A DNA stretch of 64,000 nucleotides from Halalkalibacter alkaliphilus (GCF_023555415.1 NZ_JAKRYL010000002.1:186001-250000); one strand, 5' to 3'; positions 1 through 10,604 are shown, numbered from the stretch's first letter. The notes: generated by a model from the letters alone, not told the origin. Translations and numbers: made by a program.

Positions 1-3000
1 TCTCCAATTGTTGATAGCAGTGGATCGGACTCATCGATGTTTGATAATACGATTGAATTCTTATCATTAGCAGGCCGATCGATGGCTCATTCAGCAATGA
101 TGATGATCCCAGAGCCATGGCAAAATGATGAGCAAATGAGTGCTGAAAAGAAAGCATTTTATCAGTTCCATAGCACGTTAATGGAGCCTTGGGATGGCCC
201 TACAGCGATTGTATTTACAGATGGAAAACAAATTGGAGCATGTTTAGATCGAAATGGATTACGTCCGTCTCGCTATTATGTAACAAAAGATGATTATATC
301 GTAATGTCGTCTGAAGTAGGTGTTCTTGATATTGACCCTGAAAACGTCCTTTATAAGGAACGTCTTCACCCAGGACATATGCTTTTAGTTGATACGGAAG
401 AAGGCCGTATTATTCCTGATGAAGAAATTAAGCACCAGATTGCTAGTGAACATCCGTACGAAGATTGGGTTAACGAGCACTTAATTAACCTTGAAGATGT
501 TCTTGAGACTGCTCATGTTGAAAATACGGACTTTAAAAACCTTGGTACACGCCAACTTGCTTTTGGCTATACGTATGAAGAGTTGTCAAAGGTCATCCAG
601 CCAATGGTAAAAGATGGGGTTGATCCTGTTGGTTCAATGGGGTATGATTCACCACTTGCTGTCTTATCAAAGAGACCTCAACTTTTGTACAACTATTTCA
701 AACAGCTATTCGCTCAAGTAACGAATCCAGCTATTGATGCAATCCGTGAAGAAGTGGTTACGGCTACTGGTACGACTATTGGGGCAGAACGTAACTTGCT
801 GAATCCAGAACCATTAAGCTGTCGCCACATTCATCTTCCTTATCCAATCTTGGACAATGAAGAGTTAGCGAAGCTTCGCCATAACAAAATGGAAGGTTTC
901 AAATCTATTACGTTACCAATCTTGTTTGATGTTTCAAAGGAAGAAAGTCAAATAGAAGACGCACTTAATTCGCTATTTGCTCGTGCTGACGCTGCGATTA
1001 AATGTGGCCACACGCTAATCATTTTAAGCGACCGTGGAATGAACGACACACAAGCAGCGATCCCTGCACTGCTAGCAGTTTCAGGATTGCATCACCACCT
1101 AATCCGTCAAGGAACGAGAACAAAAGTAAGCTTGCTTGTTGAATCTGGTGAGCCTAGAGAAGTTCATCACTTTGCATGTTTGTTAGGATACGGTGCTGAA
1201 GCAATTAATCCTTATCTTGTATTTGATTCAATTGATGGGCTCATCCAAGATGGATTACTTGAAGAGATTTCTTATGTTGAAGCAGTAAACAAATATGTTA
1301 AAGCTGCGGCAAAAGGAATTATGAAAGTTTTATCAAAAATGGGTATTTCAACAATTCAAAGTTACCGAGGTGCACAAATTTTTGAAGCTGTTGGTGTACA
1401 TGAATCGGTCGTCGATCGCTACTTCACGTGGACAACAACTAGAATTGGTGGAGTGAATCTAGAAATAATTGAAAAAGAAGTACGTACACGTCATAATCGT
1501 GCTTATTCAAAACAAGAAGGTGTAGATAAGGCGTTAGATCCAGGTGATGACCTTCAATGGCGTCGTAATGGGGATCCGCATCAATACAATCCTCATACGA
1601 TTCATATGTTGCAAAATGCATGTCGGAATAACAATTATGACTTATTTAAGAAGTATTCCAATGCACTCAATGAACAGACAAAAGAGCAAACAACGTTACG
1701 TGGATTGCTTGCGTTTAAGAATGGCCGTAAATCTATTCCGCTAGAGGAAGTTGAACCAGTAGAAGAAATCTTCAAACGTTTCCGTACTGGTGCCATGTCG
1801 TTTGGTTCGATCTCAAAAGAAGCACACGAAACACTTGCGATTGCAATGAACCGTATTGGCGGAAAGAGTAATACAGGGGAAGGTGGAGAAGATCCAGCTC
1901 GTTTTACTCCTGATGAAAATGGAGATTTACGTAGAAGTGCTATTAAACAAGTTGCTTCTGGTAGATTTGGGGTTACAAGTCATTACCTTGTAAATGCGGA
2001 TGAGATCCAAATTAAAGTAGCGCAAGGGGCAAAACCGGGTGAAGGTGGTCAATTACCTGGAAACAAGGTCTATCCTTGGGTTGCAGAGGTTCGTGGTTCT
2101 ACACCAGGTGTAGGCCTTATCTCACCACCGCCACACCATGATATTTATTCAATTGAAGATTTAGCTGAGCTTATTCATGATCTGAAAAATGCGAATCCGA
2201 CAGCAAAAGTGAGCGTGAAGCTTGTTGCTGGAACAGGTGTTGGTACGATTGCAGCTGGGGTTGCAAAAGGCCGTGCAGACGGAATTATCATTAGTGGATA
2301 TGATGGTGGTACTGGAGCTGCAGCTAGAACAAGTATCAAACACACTGGTTTACCGTGGGAAATTGGTCTAGCAGAAACTCATCAAACACTTCTACTAAAC
2401 AACTTACGTAACCGTGTAACACTTGAGACAGATGGAAAGCTAATGACGGGCCGTGATGTCGTTGTTGCTGCATTACTTGGAGCTGAAGAGTTTGCTTTCT
2501 CAACAGCACCACTTGTTGTTTTAGGCTGTATCATCATGCGTGTATGTCACTTAGATACTTGTCCTGTCGGTATTGCTACGCAAAACCCTGAACTTCGCAA
2601 AAAGTATATGGGTCAAGCTGAACACGTTGAAAACTTCATGCACTTTGTGGCACAAGAGATCCGTGAGCTAATGGCTGAACTAGGATTTAAGAAATTGGAT
2701 GAATTAATTGGTCGTACAGATCTTCTTGAACCAAATAAAGAGGTAGATAACTGGAAGGCTGAGCATATTGATTTATCAAACTTGCTTTACCAACCGAATC
2801 CAGAAGATCATGAGAGTAATTACTGTACAAAGAGCCAGGATCATCAGCTTGAGTTGTCACTAGATGCAAGAGAACTTTTAGCAGCTAGTAAGCCAGCGCT
2901 AGAAAATGGTGAAAAAGTTCAAGGTACATTTACAATTAAAAACATCGACCGTGTTGTTGGTACGATTGTGGGAAGCGAAATTAGTAAACGTTACGGGGCT

Positions 3001-3735
3001 GAAGGATTACCTGAAGATACGATTACGTTTGACTTTAAAGGTTCAGCTGGTCAAAGCTTTGGTGCCTTTGTTCCAAAAGGAATGACCTTACGCCTTGAAG
3101 GTGACGCGAATGATTATACTGGTAAGGGATTATCAGGTGGAAAGATTATCGTTCACCCTCCTGTAGGCTCTTCATTTAAAGCTGAAGAAAATATCCTGAT
3201 CGGGAATACTTCTTTCTATGGTGCAACAAGCGGAGAGGCCTACATCAATGGTATTGCTGGGGAGCGTTTCGCTGTTCGTAACTCCGGTGTGAGTGTTGTT
3301 GTTGAAGGTGTTGGTGACCACGGTCTTGAGTACATGACTGGCGGAGTTGTAGTGAACCTTGGCTCAGTTGGGAAAAACTTTGCTGCTGGTATGTCTGGCG
3401 GTATAGCGTTTGTGCTTGATGAAGATGGAACATTCGCTTCAAAATGCAACAAAGAAATGGTGTTATTAGAAGATATAACAGTACAAGAAGATATGGATCT
3501 ATTACGTACACTACTTGAAAAACATTCTGCTTATACGAAGAGTACAAAAGCAGCTGCTGTTCTTGCAAACTGGAACGTATCACTAGCGAAGTTTGTTAAA
3601 GTGATTCCGAAAGATTACAAGAGAATGCTTGAAGCTATTAATCGAGTGAAGCAAGAAGGGCTTACAGATAGTGATGCTGTGATGGTTGCTTTCGATGAAA
3701 ATAAGAGTGATAAGTCTCGGGTAAGTGGAAAATAG
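1..3735 (+). CDS. gltB: Glutamate synthase large subunit, 5' partial
   Basis: Large (alpha) subunit of NADPH glutamate synthase, which with GltD turns glutamine plus 2-oxoglutarate into two glutamates. The frame is open from base 1, so the start and the N-terminal catalytic Cys of the glutaminase domain lie outside; about 1,244 of the usual ~1,500 residues are present, and the ATG at 37 is internal. Seen: the end of the class II amidotransferase domain ([13 protein letters not shown] near nt 250), the central domain, the FMN-binding synthase domain with [12 protein letters not shown] near nt 1860, iron-sulfur cysteines in [15 protein letters not shown] near nt 2527, and the Gly-rich C-terminal beta-helix (about nt 2930-3480). 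gltD follows 129 bp downstream, the usual pairing. Confidence 0.97.
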   Translation, partial: SPIVDSSGSDSSMFDNTIEFLSLAGRSMAHSAMMMIPEPWQNDEQMSAEKKAFYQFHSTLMEPWDGPTAIVFTDGKQIGACLDRNGLRPSRYYVTKDDYIVMSSEVGVLDIDPENVLYKERLHPGHMLLVDTEEGRIIPDEEIKHQIASEHPYEDWVNEHLINLEDVLETAHVENTDFKNLGTRQLAFGYTYEELSKVIQPMVKDGVDPVGSMGYDSPLAVLSKRPQLLYNYFKQLFAQVTNPAIDAIREEVVTATGTTIGAERNLLNPEPLSCRHIHLPYPILDNEELAKLRHNKMEGFKSITLPILFDVSKEESQIEDALNSLFARADAAIKCGHTLIILSDRGMNDTQAAIPALLAVSGLHHHLIRQGTRTKVSLLVESGEPREVHHFACLLGYGAEAINPYLVFDSIDGLIQDGLLEEISYVEAVNKYVKAAAKGIMKVLSKMGISTIQSYRGAQIFEAVGVHESVVDRYFTWTTTRIGGVNLEIIEKEVRTRHNRAYSKQEGVDKALDPGDDLQWRRNGDPHQYNPHTIHMLQNACRNNNYDLFKKYSNALNEQTKEQTTLRGLLAFKNGRKSIPLEEVEPVEEIFKRFRTGAMSFGSISKEAHETLAIAMNRIGGKSNTGEGGEDPARFTPDENGDLRRSAIKQVASGRFGVTSHYLVNADEIQIKVAQGAKPGEGGQLPGNKVYPWVAEVRGSTPGVGLISPPPHHDIYSIEDLAELIHDLKNANPTAKVSVKLVAGTGVGTIAAGVAKGRADGIIISGYDGGTGAAARTSIKHTGLPWEIGLAETHQTLLLNNLRNRVTLETDGKLMTGRDVVVAALLGAEEFAFSTAPLVVLGCIIMRVCHLDTCPVGIATQNPELRKKYMGQAEHVENFMHFVAQEIRELMAELGFKKLDELIGRTDLLEPNKEVDNWKAEHIDLSNLLYQPNPEDHESNYCTKSQDHQLELSLDARELLAASKPALENGEKVQGTFTIKNIDRVVGTIVGSEISKRYGAEGLPEDTITFDFKGSAGQSFGAFVPKGMTLRLEGDANDYTGKGLSGGKIIVHPPVGSSFKAEENILIGNTSFYGATSGEAYINGIAGERFAVRNSGVSVVVEGVGDHGLEYMTGGVVVNLGSVGKNFAAGMSGGIAFVLDEDGTFASKCNKEMVLLEDITVQEDMDLLRTLLEKHSAYTKSTKAAAVLANWNVSLAKFVKVIPKDYKRMLEAINRVKQEGLTDSDAVMVAFDENKSDKSRVSGK

Positions 3736-3864
3736 TTAAGGTGTCTCAAGGGGCGGCATTATCGATCGTAAGCTGACGGATCGTTAACTTTAAGATCAGG
3801 CCGTCCTTCTGAGTTCATCTTTCCTTCTAATTTTTTAGAGATAGAAGAGATTGGAGTGAATGCG

Positions 3865-5352
3865 ATGGGGAAGCCAACTGGATTTATTGAATATAAAAGA
3901 GAGAATCCAACGAAACGAGATCCATTTGAACGGACAAAAAGTTGGAAAGAATTTCAAATTTTAATGCCTGAACCAGCTTTACGCCAACAAGGAGCTCGCT
4001 GTATGGATTGTGGCGTTCCTTTTTGTCAAACTGGAACAACTATGGACGGATCTGGAGAAATTGGGTGTCCTGTATACAATTTAATTCCAGAATGGAATGA
4101 TTTAGTATATCGAGGTAAATGGAAGGAAGCACTTGAAAGACTGCACAAAACAAATAATTTCCCTGAATTTACAGGTCGAGTATGCCCTGCCCCTTGTGAA
4201 GGGTCTTGTACAGTAGCCATTAGTGATGATGCTGTTTCTATTAAGAGCATTGAGTATCATATTGTTGAGCGTGGATTTCAAGAAGGCTGGATCGTACCAC
4301 AAACCCCTTCAAAAAGAACGGGCAAAAAAGTTGCTGTTGTAGGATCTGGTCCTGCTGGTCTTTCAGCTGCAGCTCAGTTGAACAAAGCAGGTCATTCTGT
4401 GACGGTGTTTGAACGTGAAGATCGGATCGGTGGGCTTTTAACATACGGGATTCCTGATGTGAAACTTGCCAACCATATCGTTGAACGCCGTGTGAAAATT
4501 CTTGAAGAAGAAGGAATCACATTTAAAACAAATGTAGAGATCGGAAAAGATATCTCAGCAGCACAATTAAAAAAGGACTTCGATTCTGTTCTATTATGTA
4601 CTGGTGCTACAAAACCGCGCGATGTAGAAGTAGAAGGTCGTGAATTAAAAGGAATTCATTATGCGATGGATTTCCTTACAGCAAATACGAAAAGTCTATT
4701 AGACTCAAACCATGAAGATGGCAATTACATTTCTGCAAAAGACAAAAATGTTATTGTTATTGGCGGTGGAGATACAGGGGTTGACTGTATTACAACATCA
4801 GTGCGACACGGTGCAAAATCAATCACTCAATTCGATATTAATCGCCAAAAGCCTGATGAGCGTTCAGATAAGAACCCTTGGCCATTATTTCCTATTATCC
4901 ACACAGTAGAAGATGGTCAGAAGGAAGCGAAAGCAGTTTATGGTACAGATCCTCGTAGTTATCAAGTTAGCACAACGAAGTTTGTTGGTGACAAAGATGG
5001 AAACGTAAAAGAAATCCATACAATTGGTGTAGAAACAACGATTGATGATAAAGGTAGAAAAATCCGTACACCTATTCCCGGTACTGAAAAGGTTTGGCCG
5101 GCTGATCTAGTATTTTTAGCGATCGGTTTTACTGGTCCGGAAGAACGTATAATTGAAGAGTTGTCAATTGAAACGACATCTCGCTCTACAATTGAAGCAG
5201 AGTACGGAAAATACATGACAAGTGTTCCTGGCGTGTTTGCAGCAGGAGACAATCGTCGTGGCCAAAGCTTAGTCGTTTGGGCAATTCATGAAGGACGCGA
5301 AGCAGCAAGAGAATGCGATCGTTACTTAATGGGGAGTTCAAATTTACCATAG
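3865..5352 (+). CDS. gltD: Glutamate synthase small subunit
   Basis: Small (beta) subunit of glutamate synthase, 495 aa, which passes electrons from NADPH through FAD and Fe-S clusters to GltB. Seen: N-terminal Fe-S cysteines (CMDCGVPFCQTG and CPAPCEGSC), an FAD-binding Rossmann motif VVGSGPAGLSAAAQL near residue 153, and an NADPH-binding motif VIGGGDTGVDC near residue 295. I chose ATG 3865 over the in-frame GTG at 3856 because GGAG at 3853-3856 sits 8 nt before the ATG and overlaps the GTG. The 129-bp gap after gltB contains partly self-complementary sequence but no clear terminator, so co-transcription is likely. Confidence 0.96.
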   Translation: MGKPTGFIEYKRENPTKRDPFERTKSWKEFQILMPEPALRQQGARCMDCGVPFCQTGTTMDGSGEIGCPVYNLIPEWNDLVYRGKWKEALERLHKTNNFPEFTGRVCPAPCEGSCTVAISDDAVSIKSIEYHIVERGFQEGWIVPQTPSKRTGKKVAVVGSGPAGLSAAAQLNKAGHSVTVFEREDRIGGLLTYGIPDVKLANHIVERRVKILEEEGITFKTNVEIGKDISAAQLKKDFDSVLLCTGATKPRDVEVEGRELKGIHYAMDFLTANTKSLLDSNHEDGNYISAKDKNVIVIGGGDTGVDCITTSVRHGAKSITQFDINRQKPDERSDKNPWPLFPIIHTVEDGQKEAKAVYGTDPRSYQVSTTKFVGDKDGNVKEIHTIGVETTIDDKGRKIRTPIPGTEKVWPADLVFLAIGFTGPEERIIEELSIETTSRSTIEAEYGKYMTSVPGVFAAGDNRRGQSLVVWAIHEGREAARECDRYLMGSSNLP

Positions 5353-5451
5353 AATTTCATAAGCTTGTAACGGGATTGTAATGGCGTTTTCATAGATTTC
5401 ATGAGAGAATAGAGTTAATAGAAAATTGAAACTATGAAAGGGCGTATGAAT

Positions 5452-6108
5452 ATGCTTCGACAAGTGAAGCGTGGCCTCGTCATTTCATCAGCTCTTCTTA
5501 CATTTGGACTGTTTGTTCCTTCGATCGATTTTGTTCGAGACGTACAAGCCGAAGAGCCACAGAAGACACAAGGTGAAAGTAATGAGAATCCGCTAATATA
5601 TCAAGTAAATGAAGATAGTTATGATCTGTTCGGGGATGTATTACCAGCTAAGACTGAGCAATATATTCACAGGAATGCATCATCAGCCGATGTCATTAAT
5701 GATTATATTATGAAACAAGCAGCCGAACAGAGTATGTTTAAATTTGGCACAGTGATTAGTGAAAAAATAAGTATGTCTTTTAATGAGCTGATTTTACCGC
5801 GACTCGACTCTGTCTTACGTGAGACAACTGAAACATTATCCGATCGAGATTGGGAGCAAATTAAAATATCGACAAGTCCATCGGCTGGTTTAGGAGAGAA
5901 AATTTTTCATCTTTACAATGAAGAAAGTCGAGAAGATATCTTCCGCTTTCATGTACGAAGAGATCAACCACCTAAGCAAGGCTATGTATTTAATTTTCAC
6001 TACCATACGTACCTAGATCAACATGAAAAACATCATACTATTGGAAATATTCATTGGGGCAAAGATATGCCTCCAAAATGGAATAGTACAGACCGTGTAT
6101 ATTCATAA
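5452..6108 (+). CDS. ypjP: YpjP-like exported protein
   Basis: A 218-aa protein resembling B. subtilis YpjP, whose function is unknown. The first ~33 residues form a signal peptide (basic MLRQVKR, hydrophobic VISSALLTFGLF, probable cleavage after VQA). The C-terminal part carries FRFHVRRDQPP, YVFNFHYH and the terminal MPPKWNS, which I recall as typical of the family. Start: AAAGGG at 5437-5442 lies 9 nt before ATG 5452; the upstream ATGs at 5434 and 5446 are less well placed. The stop codon lies within the terminator hairpin. The match to YpjP is from memory and not confirmed by alignment. Confidence 0.75.
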   Translation: MLRQVKRGLVISSALLTFGLFVPSIDFVRDVQAEEPQKTQGESNENPLIYQVNEDSYDLFGDVLPAKTEQYIHRNASSADVINDYIMKQAAEQSMFKFGTVISEKISMSFNELILPRLDSVLRETTETLSDRDWEQIKISTSPSAGLGEKIFHLYNEESREDIFRFHVRRDQPPKQGYVFNFHYHTYLDQHEKHHTIGNIHWGKDMPPKWNSTDRVYS

Positions 6109-6124
6109 TATACACGGTCTTTTT
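6091..6124 (+). terminator. Intrinsic terminator of ypjP
   Basis: Thirteen-bp perfect stem (6091-6103 with 6107-6119), three-base loop, then five T in TTTTTGT. The ypjP stop codon (6106-6108) is inside the hairpin, so the terminator doubles as the last codons. Confidence 0.9.
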
Positions 6125-6212
6125 GTATCCTTTGAAAGTGTGAACTTCATACTCCGCCTATTTTTTAATATGATATAATTTTTATATTAATATGATTAAG
6201 AAAGGTACTACT

Positions 6213-6560
6213 ATGATTAAGCAATTACTAGCAATTTTGTTCGCAGCTTCGATGTTTGTTACCGTTTGGGTTCTCGTGATTTTACAATTTAACGGAACTC
6301 AGAAGGTAGAAAACTATAAAATAGAGTCTATAACTTATGAAGATAGAGAAGGTGTATTACAGGCTGCTACTATAGAGAGAGAAAATGAGGAACCCAAACA
6401 CAATACTAGAAGTGAAGAATTAAATGATACTATTAATATGGATGAAAATAAAAACGATGAAACTACGATCATTAATCTTGAAGATTTCGATTTTAGTGAT
6501 GTATCAACGCCAGAGGGTGTACCAATACAGGAAATTCTCACCAAACTTAAACTGGATTAA
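6213..6560 (+). CDS. Small single-span membrane protein, unknown
   Basis: 115-aa protein that I do not recognise. It has one N-terminal hydrophobic segment (about residues 4-27, LLAILFAASMFVTVWVLVIL) followed by a polar, acidic, Asn/Glu-rich tail, which suggests an anchored protein with an extracytoplasmic tail or an uncleaved signal. Start: AAGAAAGG at 6199-6206 precedes ATG 6213; the ORF also opens at 6192 without a good RBS. It is the first of three consecutive small membrane-protein genes before kapB. Confidence 0.6.
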   Translation: MIKQLLAILFAASMFVTVWVLVILQFNGTQKVENYKIESITYEDREGVLQAATIERENEEPKHNTRSEELNDTINMDENKNDETTIINLEDFDFSDVSTPEGVPIQEILTKLKLD

Positions 6561-6658
6561 GACGTTGTTCATTATTTTTTCGTAAATCTTACTTAATTTC
6601 TTTGTTTTTTTTGGTAGGATTAAGGTATGAACGATCAATGCTGTTGGAGGGGTTTTTT

Positions 6659-6910
6659 TTGGAATCACGTATGGAAGAAAAAAAACGTCCAGAATGGTTA
6701 AAGTGGACGATTCGAGTTATACTAGCCTATGCGCTTGTATTAGCTGTCATCTTAGCAATTACAATTATTGCCATTTTAATAACTTTTACGTTTATCATTA
6801 TTGACAGCTTTTCAGATACAAGTTCTTTAGGAGCCATATCTGAGGAATACTTTGTACCTGTATCTGAATTTATGTGGCGACTCTTTACATGGTTAGTGCC
6901 TGGGTTATAA
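6659..6910 (+). CDS. Small membrane protein, unknown
   Basis: 83-aa protein of unknown function. Residues about 14-50 are one long hydrophobic stretch (one or two membrane spans), followed by a short amphipathic C-terminus with several Trp and Phe. Start is TTG 6659: GGAGGGG at 6646-6652 lies seven bases upstream, while the ATG at 6602 has no RBS. The next gene starts 9 bp after the stop, so it is probably in an operon with it and kapB. Confidence 0.65.
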   Translation: MESRMEEKKRPEWLKWTIRVILAYALVLAVILAITIIAILITFTFIIIDSFSDTSSLGAISEEYFVPVSEFMWRLFTWLVPGL

Positions 6911-6919
6911 GGAGGATAT

Positions 6920-7111
6920 ATGTCACAAGAAATCATCATCGTTATAATCGCATTTCTATTGTTTTTATTGACAGGTTTGTTTGGTGGAATTGGTATTTAT
7001 AGTATTCTCCATCAGAAAAAGAAGCGAGCCATATGGTGCTTTGCTATTGGATTTTTCTTAATTATTGTTTACTTGCTTGCTATGTTTATAGTAGGATTCG
7101 GTGGTTTATAA
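6920..7111 (+). CDS. Small two-span membrane protein, unknown
   Basis: 63-aa protein with two predicted membrane spans (about residues 5-28 and 41-61) joined by a basic loop (HQKKKR). A near-ideal RBS (AAGGAGGATAT) precedes ATG 6920. It ends 12 bp before kapB and its stop codon overlaps the kapB RBS, so the two are probably translated from one mRNA. Not recognised as a known family. Confidence 0.7.
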   Translation: MSQEIIIVIIAFLLFLLTGLFGGIGIYSILHQKKKRAIWCFAIGFFLIIVYLLAMFIVGFGGL

Positions 7112-7123
7112 GGAGGGGTAATA

Positions 7124-7504
7124 TTGGCAGGAGTTGAGTATGTACGAGCATTTTACAAAACAGGGGTCTATATTGCGGAATTAATTGAAAGGCAAGAGGA
7201 GAACGGCCGTGCTCTTGTGAAAGTTAAAGCTGTTATTAAACATCCCACACAAGGTGATCTTCACAACCCAAAGATGACAGATGTACCTTTATTTCATCAG
7301 CGGAAAGCATTGGCTGAGTTTGAGAAAACGTGGGTGCCTCTCTCGTCATTAAAGGCATATGAAGGGGAAGTACCGAGTTATAAGGATTCACTTCAGCAAG
7401 CTCTACATGATGAGATTAGCAAGTTAGAGGATGTAGAGACAGAGTGGGCCCAGCTTTCATTAGAAAAGTTAGAAGAGTGTAAGAAAGAATATGGATTATC
7501 ATAA
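7124..7504 (+). CDS. kapB: Kinase-associated protein KapB
   Basis: 126-aa protein resembling B. subtilis KapB, which is needed for sensor kinase KinB to feed the sporulation phosphorelay. Recognisable stretches are FYKTGVYI, VKVKAVIKHPTQGDLHNP and DVPLFHQRKALA; the length matches the family (~128 aa). No signal peptide or lipobox is visible, although the family is named a lipoprotein. Start TTG 7124 follows AAGGAGGGG at 7110-7117. In B. subtilis kapB sits behind kinB; here three small membrane-protein genes precede it and no kinase gene is in the window. Confidence 0.88.
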   Translation: MAGVEYVRAFYKTGVYIAELIERQEENGRALVKVKAVIKHPTQGDLHNPKMTDVPLFHQRKALAEFEKTWVPLSSLKAYEGEVPSYKDSLQQALHDEISKLEDVETEWAQLSLEKLEECKKEYGLS

Positions 7505-7517
7505 TTTTTTGAAACAA

Positions 7518-7555
7518 AGCCGAGTATAGAATTATGTTCTATACTCGGCTTCTTT
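7518..7555. terminator. Bidirectional terminator, kapB / PucR gene
   Basis: Fourteen-bp stem (7518-7531 with 7537-7550) with a five-base loop between convergent genes; T-rich on the plus side (TTCTTTC) and preceded by A/T-rich sequence on the other. The stop of the minus-strand regulator lies in the loop region. Confidence 0.85.
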
Positions 7556-9223
7556 CATATCCATTCCATGAAGCCATAAACGAATGCTTAAATCCAGTAA
7601 AAACAATTCGTCAGGATCATCTAAGGAACAATTCGTTAACGATTCAATTTTTCGTAAACGGTAAAGAAGTGATTGACGGTGTAGATTTAATTCCCTTGCT
7701 GTTTGACTAACATTCCCATGATTATGATGGTATGCGGTAAATGTATGGAGAAGGTCAATCTGTCTTTCTTCAGCGTAGCGAAGCAGAGAATCAAGAATTG
7801 ATTTTGCGATGTCAATTAATTCATCGTTTTTCAATAAATTATCCATTACACGATCAACTTTTGTATCGGCGTAAACAGATATGCTATTTCTTCCATTCCT
7901 TTTCCGCCCAATTTCTAATGCTTTTTTTGCTTCTTGATAACTAGTTCCAAAACAAGAATAACCATATTGCTTAGCGATGCCCCAAGTTATGGAGATCGAA
8001 GGATTAAGGAATTGAAAACGAGTTTGTAGCTTGTTGATATAGGTTCTTGCTTGTTCCATAACATGATGATTAACTTCCAAAAAGATGATTAGTTCTTCAT
8101 TTTGGTATGTGACCAATGATTTTAGTGCCATCGATTTAGCAATCGATTCAGCTTCTTCTTCCATATGACGAATCCATTCATGCAGCCAGTGGTCAAATGT
8201 AATCGATAAATGCTTCATTGACCGAAAGCTTTCTTCAAGCTGTTCTGGTTTCCCGACTAGACATATATATGGTAGATTAATTTGATAATTAAGAGATTTT
8301 GCTCTTGAGAGCATCAGCTCGGTTGAAGGAATGGCATCTCTAGACAACTCCCAAACAAAATCATCTCGTAGCCTCCATTCAGCCTCCTTAGCCGCTTGTT
8401 CGTGTAAGAAATGAATGGCTACAGCGGTCGTTACGTGTTCAAGCAACATTACCCACTCAGAATGTTCCTCTTCACTAAAAGGTTCAGCTCCGAAGCCACC
8501 AACAACAATATAGCCTTGAATGTTTCCGGTAGAGTGAATTGTTATTTGTAAGGCATACCCACCGTCATACTCAATCCATTCAAACGTTTGGTCAAGAGAG
8601 TGATATATTCCGTCCTCTTCTAGTTGCTTATGCAAAAAATCAGCCCACTTAGTCAATAAATCATCAGGAAAAGGGTCTGACTTGCCGCGAATGACACCAC
8701 GCTTATCGGCAATTAATACTCCACAATCAATGGACTTAGCTACATGATCAGCAACAACGTTTAAGGACTTACCAGATAGGATGAAGTCGAGTAGAGATTT
8801 CCGAATATTTTCAATCTTTTCAAGGTATAGATGTTTTTGTTCATGAATTTCTGCAAGGACTTGCTCTAAGATATCAGAAAATCGAATGGACCAATCTAAT
8901 TCGATTAAAATGAATTGATGCTTGTTTGCAAGCTCAATGATTGAATTTGGGATCACTTTCACAAAAGGGCCGATTGCAATAGCAAGTCCTGAAGCACCTG
9001 CTTCGATTATTTCTTTTACAAATTCATAGAACGTTTGTTCATTATTGGCACAGCCAATCCCAGTTGTGAGAACGAGTTCATTTTTACGAACAAAAGTTTC
9101 GACAGGTGTTTCAATCACGGATACCCAATCTACATTGGTCTTTTCTAACTCGGATACGCCCGTCCGAGTGACTGCTGATTTGAGGATTTCTAACGACTGA
9201 ACACGATTCATTGTAATTGTCAT
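7532..9223 (-). CDS. PucR-family transcriptional regulator
   Basis: 563-aa activator-type regulator. Domains: N-terminal PucR ligand-sensing domain (about residues 8-130, with LVLTTGIGC), a middle CdaR/GGDEF-like region, and a C-terminal PucR helix-turn-helix (about residues 495-555, QTARELNLHRQSLLYRL). Members typically control catabolism of nitrogen compounds such as purines. ATG 9223 has AGGAGG eight bases upstream. It is divergent from, and by position the likely regulator of, the PLP-enzyme to DoeA-like gene cluster across a 187-bp intergenic region. The effector is unknown; an ectoine breakdown product is a guess from context. Confidence 0.88.
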   Translation of the reverse strand: MTITMNRVQSLEILKSAVTRTGVSELEKTNVDWVSVIETPVETFVRKNELVLTTGIGCANNEQTFYEFVKEIIEAGASGLAIAIGPFVKVIPNSIIELANKHQFILIELDWSIRFSDILEQVLAEIHEQKHLYLEKIENIRKSLLDFILSGKSLNVVADHVAKSIDCGVLIADKRGVIRGKSDPFPDDLLTKWADFLHKQLEEDGIYHSLDQTFEWIEYDGGYALQITIHSTGNIQGYIVVGGFGAEPFSEEEHSEWVMLLEHVTTAVAIHFLHEQAAKEAEWRLRDDFVWELSRDAIPSTELMLSRAKSLNYQINLPYICLVGKPEQLEESFRSMKHLSITFDHWLHEWIRHMEEEAESIAKSMALKSLVTYQNEELIIFLEVNHHVMEQARTYINKLQTRFQFLNPSISITWGIAKQYGYSCFGTSYQEAKKALEIGRKRNGRNSISVYADTKVDRVMDNLLKNDELIDIAKSILDSLLRYAEERQIDLLHTFTAYHHNHGNVSQTARELNLHRQSLLYRLRKIESLTNCSLDDPDELFLLDLSIRLWLHGMDMKEAEYRT

Positions 9224-9410
9224 AAAACCATCCTCCTTACAACAAGGTTATTACATTACAAGATGAATATGATTATGTTCTATTGTAAGACAATGTCAGA
9301 ACATTTGTAAAAAAAGATGAATAACCGTCTTTTTTTTTCATACAAATTGTTGAATGTTTTGCTCTATGTAAATGAATATGATGAAAGTAACAAAAGAGAG
9401 GGGTGGCAAC
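9224..9410. promoter_or_regulatory. Divergent control region of the catabolic cluster
   Basis: Intergenic region between the PucR gene and the PLP-enzyme gene. It holds an exact 11-bp direct repeat, ATGAATATGAT, at 9263-9273 and 9372-9382, and a third partial copy (GATGAATA) near 9316. These could be regulator-binding half sites. No convincing SigA -35/-10 pair was identified on either strand. Confidence 0.45.
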
Positions 9411-10604
9411 ATGGAAGCAAAAAAACGTTTACAAGCAGGTACAAAGTCAGTTTGGGCAGGGGAAAAAGAATATTTAGTACACGGAGCAACTCAAGTTCCA
9501 GTCGTGCATAGTGTTGCCTACAATTATGATGATATCGATGAATGGTATGAAGTGGCGATCGGAAAGCGAAAAGGTCATATATATGGAAGAAATACGAACC
9601 CGACTGTGCAATCCTTTGAAGACAAAGTGAAAATATTAGAACATGCAGAAGCTGCTACTAGTTTTTCAACAGGAATGGCAGCAATATCAAACTCACTTCT
9701 TACGATACTTAAACCTGGTGATAGAGTTGTCTCTATTAAAGATACCTATGGAGGAACAAATAAAATATTCTCGGAATTTCTCCCTAGATTAAATATAGAA
9801 GTCGAGCTCGTTGAAACAGGAAATCATGAGGAAATGGAAAGAGAAATTGCAAAAGGCTGTAACTTGGTTTATTTAGAAACGCCGACGAACCCAACAGTCA
9901 AAATTACGGATATTGTCCGAATTACAAAAGCGGCGAAAAAAGTTGGCGCGCTTGTATTCGTTGATAATACATTCGCAACCCCGATCAATCAAAACCCGTT
10001 AACGCTTGGAGTGGATCTTGTTATTCATAGTGCTACTAAGTTTCTTGGTGGTCATGCAGATGCGTTAGGCGGGGTTGTTTGTGGGTCAGAATCCCTTGTA
10101 AAGGATATTTATCATTATCGTGAAATAAATGGAGCTACAATGGATCCTATGGCTGCCTATCTCATTCTGAGAGGGATGAAAACATTAAAGCTGCGTGTGG
10201 AAAAGCAGCAAGAAAATGCGATGAAAGTCGCTCAATTTTTAGAAGATCATGAAAAAATAGAACAAGTGTATTACCCAGGGCTTCAAACGCACACAAACCA
10301 TGAGATTGCTAAAAAGCAAATGAAGGGCTTTGGCGGGATGCTGAGCTTTGCCTTAAAAGGTGAACTAGATGCTGTTCGTCAATTTCTACCAAAGTTAGAA
10401 TATGCTCACCGTGCTGCAAATTTAGGTGCTGTTGAAACAACCGTTGGTCCTGCAAGAACGACAAGTCATGTTGAAAATACACCGGAAGAACGTGCTGCTT
10501 TAGGGATACCAGAAGGATTAGTACGCTATTCTGCCGGGATTGAAGATATTGACGATTTACTTAATGATTTAAAGCAAGCACTCGATGAAATAAAAAGCCA
10601 TTGA
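9411..10604 (+). CDS. Cys/Met-metabolism PLP enzyme (gamma-lyase/synthase family)
   Basis: 397-aa PLP enzyme of the cystathionine gamma-synthase / methionine gamma-lyase family. Seen: GHIYGRNTNPT near residue 57, phosphate-binding SFSTGMAAI, VDNTFATP, the PLP lysine in SATKFLGGHAD, and a C-terminal RYSAGIED. Such enzymes carry out gamma-elimination or gamma-replacement on 2-amino acids with a leaving group at C4. Start ATG 9411 follows GAGAGGGGTGG; the ATG at 9372 lacks an RBS. It heads a cluster with an ectoine-hydrolase-like gene, so 2,4-diaminobutyrate or homoserine are candidate substrates (inference). Its stop codon is the first base triplet of a repeat element. Confidence 0.85.
   Translation: MEAKKRLQAGTKSVWAGEKEYLVHGATQVPVVHSVAYNYDDIDEWYEVAIGKRKGHIYGRNTNPTVQSFEDKVKILEHAEAATSFSTGMAAISNSLLTILKPGDRVVSIKDTYGGTNKIFSEFLPRLNIEVELVETGNHEEMEREIAKGCNLVYLETPTNPTVKITDIVRITKAAKKVGALVFVDNTFATPINQNPLTLGVDLVIHSATKFLGGHADALGGVVCGSESLVKDIYHYREINGATMDPMAAYLILRGMKTLKLRVEKQQENAMKVAQFLEDHEKIEQVYYPGLQTHTNHEIAKKQMKGFGGMLSFALKGELDAVRQFLPKLEYAHRAANLGAVETTVGPARTTSHVENTPEERAALGIPEGLVRYSAGIEDIDDLLNDLKQALDEIKSH

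Noticed and set aside
3240-3583. Antisense ORFs of 70-112 aa inside gltB
   Set aside because: Shadow frames of a strongly conserved coding region without start signals.
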